64,000 nt of DNA from the NCBI RefSeq assembly GCF_037039395.1, contig NZ_CP146242.1, positions 3,111,001-3,175,000 on the forward strand. Direction: 5' to 3'. The stretch comes from Agrobacterium vitis (lineage in GTDB: Bacteria > Pseudomonadota > Alphaproteobacteria > Rhizobiales > Rhizobiaceae). Each line of letters opens with the position of its first letter. The first letter of the stretch is position 1. The translations under genes were made by a program, and so were the position numbers. Shown in pieces: positions 37,815 to 47,010 of the stretch. Under the pieces are notes generated by a model that saw nothing but the letters and a program-made list of their open reading frames with translations, had not been told where the DNA came from and ran no database searches.

Positions 37815-39467
37815 TCAGCTTTTCTCGCGAATTTGAGTCAGCGTGCGTGTTGGCGTAATCGCTTCCGCGTCCAGCTTGATTTCGATGATCGATGGTTTGC
37901 CAGAAGCGCGGGCGCGCTCAAACGCCGCCGCGAAATCCTCAGTCTTTTCCACCAGTTCTCCATGACCACAATAGGCTTGCGCAAAGGCTTTGAAGTCTGG
38001 ATTCACCAGATCGGTGGCACTGACGCGGCCCGGGTATTCGCGCTCCTGATGCATGCGGATCGTGCCATAGGTGCTGTTGTTGATCAGCAAAACGATAATC
38101 GGCAGATTGTAGCGCACCGCTGTGATGAATTCCTGGCCATGCATCATGAAGCAACCGTCACCGGCAAAGCAGATCACGTCGCGTTCGGGAAACTGCGCCT
38201 TGGCGGCCACGGCGGCGGGCAGGCCGTAGCCCATGGAGCCGGAGATGGGGGCTGCCTGGGTGTTGTAGCCCTGGAAACGATGGAAGCGGTGTAGCCATGT
38301 GGCGTAATTGCCGGCGCCATTGGTGAAGATTGCGTCTTTCGCGGTATTGGCTTCGATCCATTCCATGATCGGTCCCATCTGCACGGCACCGGGGCCAGTT
38401 TTGGGGGGCGTGGACCAGGTCAGATAGGCGGCATGCATGGCTTTTGTCCGCTCGGCCCAAACCGGCGAGGCTGGTGCTTTGAGGCTTACCAGAGCGGCGA
38501 CAAAATCCTTGGGGCTGGCGCAGATGGCGAGATCCGGGCGATAGACCCGGCCAAGCTCTGACGGGTCGGGATAGACATGAACAAGTTTTTGCTTGGGGTA
38601 GGGGATGTCCATCAGCGTGTAGGACGATGACGGCATTTCTGAAAAACGACCGCCCAGCAACAGGATCAGATCGGCTTCCTTCACCTCTTTCGCAAGCGCC
38701 GGATTGATGCCGATGCCGACATCGCCCGCGTAATTGGGATGCAGATGATCAAACAGCATCTGGCGGCGGAAGGAGCAGCCGACCGGCAGTTTCCATTGTG
38801 CGGCAAAATCTTCAAACGTCTTCACCGAGGCCTCATCCCAGCGGGTGCCGCCGAGAATGACCAGCGGACGCTCCGCCTTCTCAAGCATCGCGCCAAGCGC
38901 AGCAATCTGGCTAGGGCCGGGATGCGCATCCACCGGCATATAGGGGCGGGATTCTGGCGCGTCCGCCTCTTCCACCAGCACATCTTCCGGCAGGGTCAGC
39001 ACGACGGGGCCGGGACGGCCCGATGTGGCCACGGCAAAGGCGCGGCTGACAAATTCCGGGATACGGGCGACGTCATCAATCTCGCCGACCCATTTGGCAA
39101 ATTCGGTAAAGGCGCGGCGGTATTCGACTTCCTGAAACGCCTCGCGTTCGCGCATGTCGCGGGCGACCTGTCCGATGAACAGGATCATCGGCACCGAATC
39201 CTGCCGGGCAATATGCAGGCCCGCCGAGGCATTGGTGGCGCCGGGACCGCGCGTTACCATGCAAATGCCGGGCTCGCCGGTGAGACGCCCCCAGCAATCG
39301 GCCATCATCGCCGCCCCGCCTTCCTGACGGCAGACGACGGTTTCAATTTGGCTATCAACCAGCGCGTCCAGCACCGCCAGATAGCTTTCGCCGGGCACGC
39401 AGGCGACGCGCTTCACGCCATTGGCCTTCAGGGCTTCAACGATCAATTGTCCGCCGGTTCTTTTCAT
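37815..39467 (-). CDS. Thiamine-diphosphate enzyme, acetolactate-synthase-like
   Basis: The 550-residue product has the three-domain ThDP layout. The N-terminal Pyr domain has ESYLAVLDAL, the catalytic Glu in VVCRQEGGAAMMAD (about residue 49) and VTRGPGATNASAGLHIA. The central domain follows (RPLVILGGTRWDEAS ... ADLILLLGGRFSEMPSS). The C-terminal PP domain has the ThDP motif from GDGCFMMHGQE to NNSTYGTIRMHQ. It lacks the usual regulatory-subunit partner and does not sit with ilvC, so it is unlikely to be the biosynthetic IlvB. It may act on a 2-oxo acid as a lyase or decarboxylase. AAGGATC lies before the ATG at 39467. Confidence 0.87.
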   Translation of the reverse strand: MKRTGGQLIVEALKANGVKRVACVPGESYLAVLDALVDSQIETVVCRQEGGAAMMADCWGRLTGEPGICMVTRGPGATNASAGLHIARQDSVPMILFIGQVARDMREREAFQEVEYRRAFTEFAKWVGEIDDVARIPEFVSRAFAVATSGRPGPVVLTLPEDVLVEEADAPESRPYMPVDAHPGPSQIAALGAMLEKAERPLVILGGTRWDEASVKTFEDFAAQWKLPVGCSFRRQMLFDHLHPNYAGDVGIGINPALAKEVKEADLILLLGGRFSEMPSSSYTLMDIPYPKQKLVHVYPDPSELGRVYRPDLAICASPKDFVAALVSLKAPASPVWAERTKAMHAAYLTWSTPPKTGPGAVQMGPIMEWIEANTAKDAIFTNGAGNYATWLHRFHRFQGYNTQAAPISGSMGYGLPAAVAAKAQFPERDVICFAGDGCFMMHGQEFITAVRYNLPIIVLLINNSTYGTIRMHQEREYPGRVSATDLVNPDFKAFAQAYCGHGELVEKTEDFAAAFERARASGKPSIIEIKLDAEAITPTRTLTQIREKS

Positions 39468-39498
39468 GGAGCGATCCTTGGATGTGGTTTGGCCGAAT

Positions 39499-40471
39499 TT
39501 AAGGTTGCGGTGGCCCGCTGCTTTCGGAAACAGGCCTGGATGCATGTTTGCGCTCCCGCCAGATGATGGTGAGGCCGGAGCCGATGATGATTGCGATGCC
39601 CAGCCATTTCAGCGCATCCGGCAGGTCATGGAAGACCAGCCAGCCAAACAGGGTGGCGGTGACGATTTCCAGATATTGCAGCGGCGCGAGCATCGAGGGT
39701 GGCGCGGCACGATAGGCAAACACGCCCAGCACACCGCCGACCGCGGCGGTGGCCCCGGTGCAGATGAGCCAGATGGTGCCGGTCAGGTCCGGCTGGACCA
39801 GATCGAACATGGCGAGGTTCATCGTCTGGCCTATGGCGATCATGATGGTGCAAAACACCATGGCCCAGCAGCCGGTTTCCACCTGCATGACGAACGGGTC
39901 CTGATGGCGTGACAATAGCCGTGTCAGGATTGCAAAAATGGCGATGCAAAAGGCTGCGATGATCGGCAGGAAGGCCACAGCGCCGACTTCCTGGAAACTG
40001 GGCTGCACCACCAGCATGGCGCCGATAAATCCGGTGCCACAGGCGAGGTAGCGGCGCCAGCCGATTTTTTCCTTGAGGATAATGCCGCTTAAGATCGTCA
40101 GGATGATCGGTCTCGACGAAAAAGATTGCCACGGCATCCGCCACTTCCATGGTGCGCAGCGCGGTGACAAAGGTCAGCATCGACAGGCAGAGCACCCCGC
40201 CACGGATCATGTGCAGGCGGGTGTTGGACCAGGACAGTTTCAACCATGTGCGGCGTATCATCAGCACGGGAAGCATGAAAAGGATCTGAAAGAAAAACCG
40301 GGCAAGGCTGATTTCGGCAGCAGGCATGGTTTGCGTTGCCAGCTTGGAAAACACATCCACCAGCGGCGTGATCAGCACCGACAGGACCATCATGCCAAGT
40401 CCGAACGTGACGCCGGAGAACAACGGCGCTTGGCTGGTTGTGCCTGAAGTGGCACGCGGTGGAGTGGACAT
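39499..40471 (-). pseudogene. EamA/DMT permease interrupted by a single-base frameshift
   Basis: Read from ATG 40471, the first frame gives TFGLGMMVLSVLITPLVDVFSKLATQTMPA, LSMLTFVTALRTMEVADAVAIFFVE and then nonsense. The second frame takes over at PIILTILSGIILKEKIGWRRYLACG and continues through GCWAMVFCTIMIAIG, APLQYLEIVTATLFGWLVFHDLPD to the stop at 39499. Joined at about 40111 by removing one T (an extra A on the coding strand, GAGACCG for expected GAGCCG) the two frames give a normal ten-helix DMT protein of about 323 residues. Either the gene is broken or the base is a sequencing error. It lies 31 bases upstream of the ThDP enzyme gene and would be in the same transcript. Confidence 0.85.
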
Positions 40472-40547
40472 GCGGGACTGTCTCGCTTTTGATCGTCTGT
40501 CTATACCGTCCATCATGCCGGACGGCACGTGACTTTCTGTTATAGGG

Positions 40548-41501
40548 TCATTCCAAGCCGGAATGAACGGCCTCTAGGCCCAGCGCCTTTCGCGCCCAAT
40601 CCCGAAACGCCGCCATGGCCTCGTCTCGGCCAATTTCGTTCAGCGTTTCATGCCGCATGGCGGGATAAAGGGTCAGCGTGACATCGGTCAGACCGGATTG
40701 CCGCAGGCGGCGGTCCAGTGCGCGGGTGGCCTCGCCGCCTTTGGTGGCCGGGTCCTGCCCGCCGCCGACCAGATGAATGGGCAGGTTGGTCCGCAGCCGG
40801 GCAAGGCGGGGCAGGGTGGCCGTCTGCGCCGTCAGGTCAAGCACGTCCATCCACAGGGAATTGCTGGCCTGAAACCGGCAGAGCGGATCATTGGCATAGA
40901 GATCGACTTCCGCGTCATCGCGGCTCAGCCAATCGAACAAAGTGCGCCTGCCGGATACGGACTTGCCCCAGGCCTCGAAGGTTGCCCTGGCCATCAGCAG
41001 GCTTGGCACGTCAGACCCTTTCAATGCGCGCTCGATCTTCAGAACCAGCCGGGCGAACCGGGTCTCAATACCGTTGTTGAAATTGGAATTCCATATCGCC
41101 AGCGCTTGAAAGCTCTCCGGGAATTGCGTGGCGGTGCGCAGCGCGATCAGCCCGCCCATGGAATGACCAAACAGCAGAACCGGCAGGCCGGGATGGTTGG
41201 CAATGGCCAGGTCGCGGATTGCCTTGGCATCGTCTATCACCAGCGACACCCCATCCTTTCGCGCAAAGCGGCCAAGCGGCGCATTCGGGGCCTGGGTTTC
41301 TCCGTGTCCACGGTGGTCATGGGCATAGACGTGAAAGCCCGAGGCCGCCATGAAGACGGCAAAGCGGCGATAGCGAAGCGAATGTTCGATCAGCCCGTGA
41401 TTGACGAGCAGAATGGCCTTGCCGTCATTTTCTGCTTGTTGATGATGGTAGGCGATCCGGGCACCATCCGGCCTTTGCAGGTAAAGCGTTTCGTCAAACA
41501 T
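40548..41501 (-). CDS. Alpha/beta hydrolase, lysophospholipase/monoacylglycerol-lipase type
   Basis: The 317-residue product has the serine hydrolase 4 pattern: ILLVNHGLIEHSLRYRRFA (oxyanion region, NHG), VYAHDHRGHGETQA, nucleophile elbow FGHSMGGLIAL (Ser about residue 115), acidic residue in HLVGGGQDPA and the catalytic His in PAMRHETLNE. The family hydrolyses monoacylglycerols and lysophospholipids. No signal peptide is present, so it acts in the cytoplasm or at the membrane face. It is transcribed upstream of the broken DMT gene, 76 bp apart. Confidence 0.87.
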   Translation of the reverse strand: MFDETLYLQRPDGARIAYHHQQAENDGKAILLVNHGLIEHSLRYRRFAVFMAASGFHVYAHDHRGHGETQAPNAPLGRFARKDGVSLVIDDAKAIRDLAIANHPGLPVLLFGHSMGGLIALRTATQFPESFQALAIWNSNFNNGIETRFARLVLKIERALKGSDVPSLLMARATFEAWGKSVSGRRTLFDWLSRDDAEVDLYANDPLCRFQASNSLWMDVLDLTAQTATLPRLARLRTNLPIHLVGGGQDPATKGGEATRALDRRLRQSGLTDVTLTLYPAMRHETLNEIGRDEAMAAFRDWARKALGLEAVHSGLE

Positions 41502-41688
41502 GCCGTCCTCCCGATAGTGCCGAACGCGAATGGTATATCGCGAGTCTCAACCCGTTCTGCCCCGAAAAATGACGTGATTTTGCCGCCAAGTGCAATTGCT
41601 GAAAGGCAGGTTCATACCGTTATTCAAGGTTGCAAGCCTGTTTCAACCGTTCCATGAAGACCTTAAGCGATTCGGTGGAGAGAACATC

Positions 41689-42411
41689 ATGAAGCATTTT
41701 CACTATCTGGGTCTGGCTGCGGCGGTCTTTCTGACCTGTCATCCGTCTTTCTCAGCGGAAAAAGGCAGGACGACCAGCATTCTGGCCGTCAGCTGGCAGC
41801 CGGGTTTTTGCGAGACCAAGCCGGACAAGCCGGAATGCAAGAGCCAGACGGCGGACCGCTATGATGCCAGCCATTTTACTCTGCACGGGCTGTGGCCGAT
41901 GCGCCAGAACTATTGCGGCGTTGATCAGGCCGATATCGATGCCGACAAGAAAAGCCGCTGGACCGATCTGCCGGAGGTGACGCTGTCTGCCTCCACTCGT
42001 CAGGCGTTGGACCGGGTCATGCCCGGCACCCAGTCATCATTGGAACGGCATGAATGGATCAAGCATGGCACCTGCACCGGTCTTGGTCAGCAAGACTATT
42101 TTGCCGAGGCGATCGCGCTGATCGAGACCCTGAACGGTTCGGCGGTCAACGGTCTGTTTGCCGCCAATGTGGGCAAGACGGTCACCCAGGAAGATGTGCA
42201 GACAGCGTTTGATGCCAGCTTTGGTACGGGTGCTGGACGGCGGGTGAAAATGAGCTGTGAACAAGACGGCAACAGACGGATTGTGACGGAGCTGACCATA
42301 GGACTTGGCGATGGCGATGCCGGGACGCCGCTGCAGGAGCGCATCCAGGCGGCAGGCTCAACCAAGTTCGATTGCAACCAGGGTATTGTCGATCCGGTTG
42401 GGCTGCAATGA
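41689..42411 (+). CDS. Ribonuclease T2 family protein, secreted
   Basis: The 240-residue product has a signal peptide (YLGLAAAVFLTCHPSFS, then AEKGRTT). The two catalytic segments of RNase T2 are complete: CAS I FTLHGLWP (about residues 63-70) and CAS II HEWIKHGTC (about 121-129), giving His65, Glu122 and His126 for 2',3'-cyclic-phosphate-forming cleavage of RNA. Several Cys support disulphides in the periplasm. It would scavenge RNA as a phosphate or nucleoside source, as E. coli RNase I does. GGAGAG lies nine bases before the chosen ATG; an upstream in-frame ATG at 41590 is not needed. Confidence 0.93.
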   Translation: MKHFHYLGLAAAVFLTCHPSFSAEKGRTTSILAVSWQPGFCETKPDKPECKSQTADRYDASHFTLHGLWPMRQNYCGVDQADIDADKKSRWTDLPEVTLSASTRQALDRVMPGTQSSLERHEWIKHGTCTGLGQQDYFAEAIALIETLNGSAVNGLFAANVGKTVTQEDVQTAFDASFGTGAGRRVKMSCEQDGNRRIVTELTIGLGDGDAGTPLQERIQAAGSTKFDCNQGIVDPVGLQ

Positions 42412-42557
42412 GCCTGCTTTAAGACCGGATATTGCGCCTGCATCCTATCTCGTAAACAGGGCAAGACCTGAAGGAATTGCGCGGGCGGCATTGCCCCCGC
42501 TTGCGGTTTCGCCTACATAGCGGGCAATTCCATTTACCCGTGCGGAGCATTTTACCG

Positions 42558-44207
42558 ATGGCACGTCAGTTCATCTACCACATGTCCGGGCTTAACAAGT
42601 CCTATGGCGCCAAGAAGATCCTTGAGAACGTCAACCTGTCCTTCTATCCCGATGCCAAGATCGGTATTCTCGGCCCGAACGGTGCCGGTAAATCGACGGT
42701 TTTGCGCATTATCGCCGGTCTCGACAAGGAATATACCGGTGAAGCCTGGCTCGCCGAAGGCGCGACCATGGGCTATCTGGAGCAGGAACCGAAGCTGAAC
42801 CCTGATAAGACCGTGTTCGAAAACGTCATGGAAGGCGTTGCTTCCAAGACTGCCGTCCTCGACCGTTACAACGAGTTGATGATGAATTACTCGGACGAGA
42901 CGGCGGACGAGGGCGCAAAGCTTCAAGATATTATCGACAGCCAGAACCTCTGGGATCTGGAAAATCAGGTCGAAATGGCGATGGATGCGCTGCGTTGCCC
43001 GCCCGGCGACAGCGATGTGACCAGCCTTTCCGGTGGTGAACGCCGCCGCGTGGCGCTGTGCAAGCTGCTGCTGTCAAAGCCCGACCTGCTGCTGCTCGAC
43101 GAACCAACCAACCATCTGGACGCTGAAACCATCGGCTGGCTGGAAAACCACCTGCGGGAATATCCCGGCTCCGTGCTGATGATTACCCACGATCGCTACT
43201 TCCTGGACAATGTCACCGGCTGGATTCTCGAACTCGACCGTGGCCGTGGCATTCCTTACGAAGGCAATTACTCGGCCTATCTGCAAGCCAAGGCCAAGCG
43301 CCTGATGCAGGAAAGCCGCGAAGATGCGTCGCGCCAGAAGGCGCTGTCGCGCGAGCAGGAATGGATCGCATCCAGCCCGAAGGCCCGTCAGGCCAAGTCC
43401 AAGGCGCGTATCAAGTCCTATGAGCAGTTGGTGGAAGCGGCTGACAAGCAGCGTCCCGGCGATGCGCAGATCATCATTCCCGTCAGCGAACGACTGGGCC
43501 AGGTGGTGATCGAACTGGACGGGATTTCCAAGTCCTATGGTGACCGTCTGCTGATCGACAATCTGAGCCTGAAACTGCCGCCAGGCGGCATTGTCGGCGT
43601 GATCGGCCCGAACGGTGCCGGTAAGACGACGCTGTTTCGGATGATCACCGGCCAGGAAACGCCGGATTCCGGCACGGTCAAAGTCGGCGATAGCGTGCAG
43701 CTCGGTTATGTCGACCAGAGCCGCGATACTTTGGCTGCCGACAAGACGGTTTGGGAAGAAATTTCCGGTGGTGCCGAAATCATCAAGCTCGGCAAGTTCG
43801 ACATGAACTCCCGCGCTTATTGCGGTGCCTTCAACTTCAAGGGCGGCGACCAGCAACAGAAGGTCGGCAATCTCTCCGGCGGTCAGCGCAACCGCGTGCA
43901 TCTGGCCAAGATGCTGAAGGCTGGCGGCAATGTTCTGCTGCTCGACGAACCGACCAACGACCTCGATACCGAAACGCTCGGTGCGCTGGAAAATGCGCTG
44001 GAAAGCTTTGCCGGCTGCGCGATCATCATCTCGCATGACCGCATGTTCCTCGACCGTCTGGCCACCCACATTCTCGCCTTCGAAGGCGACAGCCACGTGG
44101 AATGGTTCGAAGGCAATTTCGAGGACTATGAAAAGGACAAGATCCGCCGCTTGGGCGCCGAAAGCGTCAATCCGAAGCGCGTCAGCTACAAGCGCCTGAC
44201 CCGGTAA
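42558..44207 (+). CDS. ettA: Energy-dependent translational throttle protein EttA (ABC-F)
   Basis: The 549-residue product has two ABC cassettes in one chain and no membrane part. Cassette 1: GPNGAGKSTVLRI (about residues 39-51), LSGGERRRVALCKLL, LLLLDEPTNHLD. Cassette 2: GPNGAGKTTLFRM, LSGGQRNRVHLAKML, LLDEPTNDLD. Between the signature motifs of cassette 1 is an arm (ENVMEGVASKTAVLDRYNELM) and the inter-domain linker is charged (KAKRLMQESREDASRQKAL). The opening YHMSGLNKSYGAKKILENVNLSFYPDAKIGILGP and closing SVNPKRVSYKRLTR are typical of EttA, which binds the ribosome E site and gates the first elongation steps by ATP/ADP ratio. It is monocistronic with a terminator after it. Confidence 0.95.
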   Translation: MARQFIYHMSGLNKSYGAKKILENVNLSFYPDAKIGILGPNGAGKSTVLRIIAGLDKEYTGEAWLAEGATMGYLEQEPKLNPDKTVFENVMEGVASKTAVLDRYNELMMNYSDETADEGAKLQDIIDSQNLWDLENQVEMAMDALRCPPGDSDVTSLSGGERRRVALCKLLLSKPDLLLLDEPTNHLDAETIGWLENHLREYPGSVLMITHDRYFLDNVTGWILELDRGRGIPYEGNYSAYLQAKAKRLMQESREDASRQKALSREQEWIASSPKARQAKSKARIKSYEQLVEAADKQRPGDAQIIIPVSERLGQVVIELDGISKSYGDRLLIDNLSLKLPPGGIVGVIGPNGAGKTTLFRMITGQETPDSGTVKVGDSVQLGYVDQSRDTLAADKTVWEEISGGAEIIKLGKFDMNSRAYCGAFNFKGGDQQQKVGNLSGGQRNRVHLAKMLKAGGNVLLLDEPTNDLDTETLGALENALESFAGCAIIISHDRMFLDRLATHILAFEGDSHVEWFEGNFEDYEKDKIRRLGAESVNPKRVSYKRLTR

Positions 44208-44219
44208 TCTTGATTATTG

Positions 44220-44260
44220 ACGGCCCCGGGATGGCTTTGTCCATATTGGGGTCGGTTTTC
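44220..44260 (+). terminator. Terminator after ettA
   Basis: CGGCCCC pairs with GGGGTCG (44248-44254) with an inner ATGG/CCAT stem, followed by GTTTTCG. One G-T wobble is needed. Confidence 0.65.
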
Positions 44261-44336
44261 GTTATCATAATTTTAACAGTATATTAGATGTTAGTGTGAT
44301 GAAGTTCATCCAGAGGTTTAGCGCCTGTGGGGGATT

Positions 44337-46715
44337 ATGTTTTCTATACGTAACGTTCTGGTTTCAGTCTTTCTTATTATCAGCATTGCCTTGGGCGCCA
44401 TGGTGTCGCGATCGCTCTATGTCGCTTACAACCAGTTCGGCGTGTTCCGCGATGTCGCAAAACTGACGGCGGTCAATAAGGCGCTGTTTGATTTTCTGCT
44501 GAATTACCGTCTGGAACGCGGCCATAGCAACACCGTCTTTATCACAAGCCCTGAAAAGGCTGGAACGACTGCGAAGGATGTTCCTGTCGATCGCCAGAAG
44601 GTGGACGCGGCGATGCAGGATTTTACCGCAGCGGTCACCGTTGTCGGTTCCCCCGAATTCACGGCGATGTTGAACAGGATCAAAGGGCATTACGACACGA
44701 TCGTCTCGATGCGCCAGCCGCTTGATGCGCAGTTTTCGCTTCCGCTGGAAAGTCGCAATAAGGATTTGAATGTAAAGCAGCTTTCCTATGGCGATACCGT
44801 GCTTGACGATCTCGAAAAAAGCTCGGTTTTCACCGAATCTGCCATTCGTACGCTGGATAACAGCTTGACGGATCTTTTGCAGGTCAGAACCAATGCGTGG
44901 GTCGCGCGCTCGGCGGCCGGTGCGGAAAACATCCTGCTCAACAAGGCTATCGCTCTGCAAAAACCTCTTGCTATGCCGGATGTGCTTGAAGTCGCGAACC
45001 AGCATTCAAAAATCATGTCCGGCTGGCTTCAGGTTCGCGCGCTCGTCAATCATTCGACGATGCTGGAGGAATTGAAGCAGGCCCTCGCCAATGCCGAGAC
45101 AGGGTATTTTTCCGGCCCATTCGCGGATATGCGCGACACTCTTTACAAAAAAGTTGTAGCTGGCGAGCCGACGGATTTGACGCTGGATAAATGGCTGTCG
45201 CCAAGTTCCAAAGCGCAGGCCAGCATAGCCGGTGTCGTGGTCACGGCCATGAAGGTTGTGAACGATAAAGCCAACGGGTTGGCTAATTCGGCCTTCTCCA
45301 TGGTTATTTTGTATAGCGCCTTGCTCGCTGGCTCAATCATCTTGACCATTGCAGGCATGGCGATTGTCGTAAGGCGCGTTGTTGCTCCCATCGGTACTCT
45401 TACACAGTCCATGCGAACCCTTGCCGATGGCGATACGCAGAAAAATATCCCCTTCACCATCCGTCAGGATGAAGTGGGAGCCATGGCCCGCTCGGTCGAG
45501 ATTTTCCGGGAGGCGGCCATTCGCAACAAGCAGCTTGAGACTGAAACCGAGGAGATGCGGCGTCGGGGTGAGCTTGAGCGCATTGAAGTTCAGCGCGTTG
45601 CCGAAGCGGAGGCCGAGGAGCGCCTGAACCGGGCAACCGGTTCGCTTGCATCCGGTTTGAAGCGCCTGGCGTCCGGGGATATGCTTTGTGAAATCCGCGA
45701 GGAATTCGCTCCACGGTTTGAAGCGCTTCGTCATGACTTCAACCGCTCTGTCGAGCAATTGCGAACGGCCTTGCTGAACGTCGGCAGTGCCGCGCATGCG
45801 GTGCGCAATGGCAGTGGGGAAATCTCCCAGGCGTCCGACAATCTGGCAAAGCGCACGGAGCAGCAGGCGGCCTCCCTGGAGCAGACTGCCGCAGCCCTTG
45901 AGCAGATTACCGTCAATGTCAGGGCAACGTCGCAGCGCACGGGCGATGCGCGCGATCTGGTGCGCAATACCCGCACACGCGCCGAGCATTCCGGAGCGGT
46001 GGTGGGCAATGCGGTCACGGCCATGGGGCGTATCGAAGAGGCATCCTCAAAGATCACCCAGATCATCAGCGTCATCGATGAGATCGCGTTTCAGACCAAT
46101 CTCCTGGCGCTCAACGCGGGCGTCGAGGCAGCGCGCGCCGGGGAGGCGGGCAAGGGCTTCGCCGTCGTTGCTCAGGAAGTACGCGAGCTTGCCCAGCGTT
46201 CCGCCAACGCCGCCAAGGAGATCAAGGCGTTGATTGCCAATTCGGAAGTGGCGGTGGGCGATGGCGTGAGACTTGTGAACGATACCGGCAAGGGCCTGAG
46301 CGAAATCGCCGAACTCGTGCAGGCCATCAATGCGCATATGGATGCTATCGCGACGGCGGCGCAGGAACAGTCGGTCGGCCTCGGCGAAGTCAATACCGCC
46401 GTCAATCATATGGACCAGGCCACCCAACAGAATGCGGCCATGGTGGAGGAAATGAGCGCGGCAGGGGCGGGCCTTGCCAGTGAAGCAATCAGGCTTGCCG
46501 AACTGTTGGCGAATTTCGAGACGGGCGAGCAAAAGGCCGGTTTGTCTCCCGCACCGACAGCTGGCCAGTATCGATCCGCCCGACCGGCTGCGACAGCCCC
46601 GGCTCGTATGGAGCGGCAGGCAGCTCCCCTCACGCGCCCCAGCCGGGCGGTAGCCGCTCCAAGCCGAGGCAGCGCCGCCGTTGCCGTTTCGAAGGATGCC
46701 TGGGAAGAATTCTGA
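44337..46715 (+). CDS. Methyl-accepting chemotaxis protein with C-terminal CheR-binding motif
   Basis: The 792-residue product has TM1 at about residues 7-29, a long helical periplasmic domain ([19 protein letters not shown]... resembles nitrate-sensor-like four-helix domains), TM2 near 318-344, HAMP ([21 protein letters not shown]) and a second HAMP-like stretch ([20 protein letters not shown]), and the signalling coiled coil with tip [22 protein letters not shown]. It ends in DAWEEF, an xWxxF-type pentapeptide after a flexible Ala/Pro/Arg-rich tail, which is the known docking site for CheR. The ligand is unknown. GGGGGATT precedes the ATG. A related receptor follows as a separate unit. Confidence 0.93.
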   Translation: MFSIRNVLVSVFLIISIALGAMVSRSLYVAYNQFGVFRDVAKLTAVNKALFDFLLNYRLERGHSNTVFITSPEKAGTTAKDVPVDRQKVDAAMQDFTAAVTVVGSPEFTAMLNRIKGHYDTIVSMRQPLDAQFSLPLESRNKDLNVKQLSYGDTVLDDLEKSSVFTESAIRTLDNSLTDLLQVRTNAWVARSAAGAENILLNKAIALQKPLAMPDVLEVANQHSKIMSGWLQVRALVNHSTMLEELKQALANAETGYFSGPFADMRDTLYKKVVAGEPTDLTLDKWLSPSSKAQASIAGVVVTAMKVVNDKANGLANSAFSMVILYSALLAGSIILTIAGMAIVVRRVVAPIGTLTQSMRTLADGDTQKNIPFTIRQDEVGAMARSVEIFREAAIRNKQLETETEEMRRRGELERIEVQRVAEAEAEERLNRATGSLASGLKRLASGDMLCEIREEFAPRFEALRHDFNRSVEQLRTALLNVGSAAHAVRNGSGEISQASDNLAKRTEQQAASLEQTAAALEQITVNVRATSQRTGDARDLVRNTRTRAEHSGAVVGNAVTAMGRIEEASSKITQIISVIDEIAFQTNLLALNAGVEAARAGEAGKGFAVVAQEVRELAQRSANAAKEIKALIANSEVAVGDGVRLVNDTGKGLSEIAELVQAINAHMDAIATAAQEQSVGLGEVNTAVNHMDQATQQNAAMVEEMSAAGAGLASEAIRLAELLANFETGEQKAGLSPAPTAGQYRSARPAATAPARMERQAAPLTRPSRAVAAPSRGSAAVAVSKDAWEEF

Positions 46716-46731
46716 AATCCTCTCCAATACA

Positions 46732-46767
46732 AAAAAGCCCTGCATCTTTCAGATGCGGGGCTTTTCC
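46732..46767 (+). terminator. Terminator after the first membrane chemoreceptor gene
   Basis: GCCCTGCATC (46737-46746), loop TTTCA, GATGCGGGGC (46752-46761) then TTTTCC; an A-run lies before the stem, so it could act both ways. Confidence 0.88.
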
Positions 46768-47010
46768 GCTTAAGGGGAGACCCCGTCCGCAGCTTGAGAA
46801 AATTATGCCTGGAAAATTCCGATGGCATTTTTGAATTATGTGATCTGCTGCTTACTGTAGTTGAGGGGCAGTAAGAAAATACGCAGCCTCAAGTTGATTC
46901 CGTTTGTTTTAATTTACTTACGGAAAAATAATCAATTTCTCGCAAATTGGAAATCACTATGAGTTTTTGCCGCTCTATGCGGTGAATTCTGTGATTTTCG
47001 GGGGGTATTT

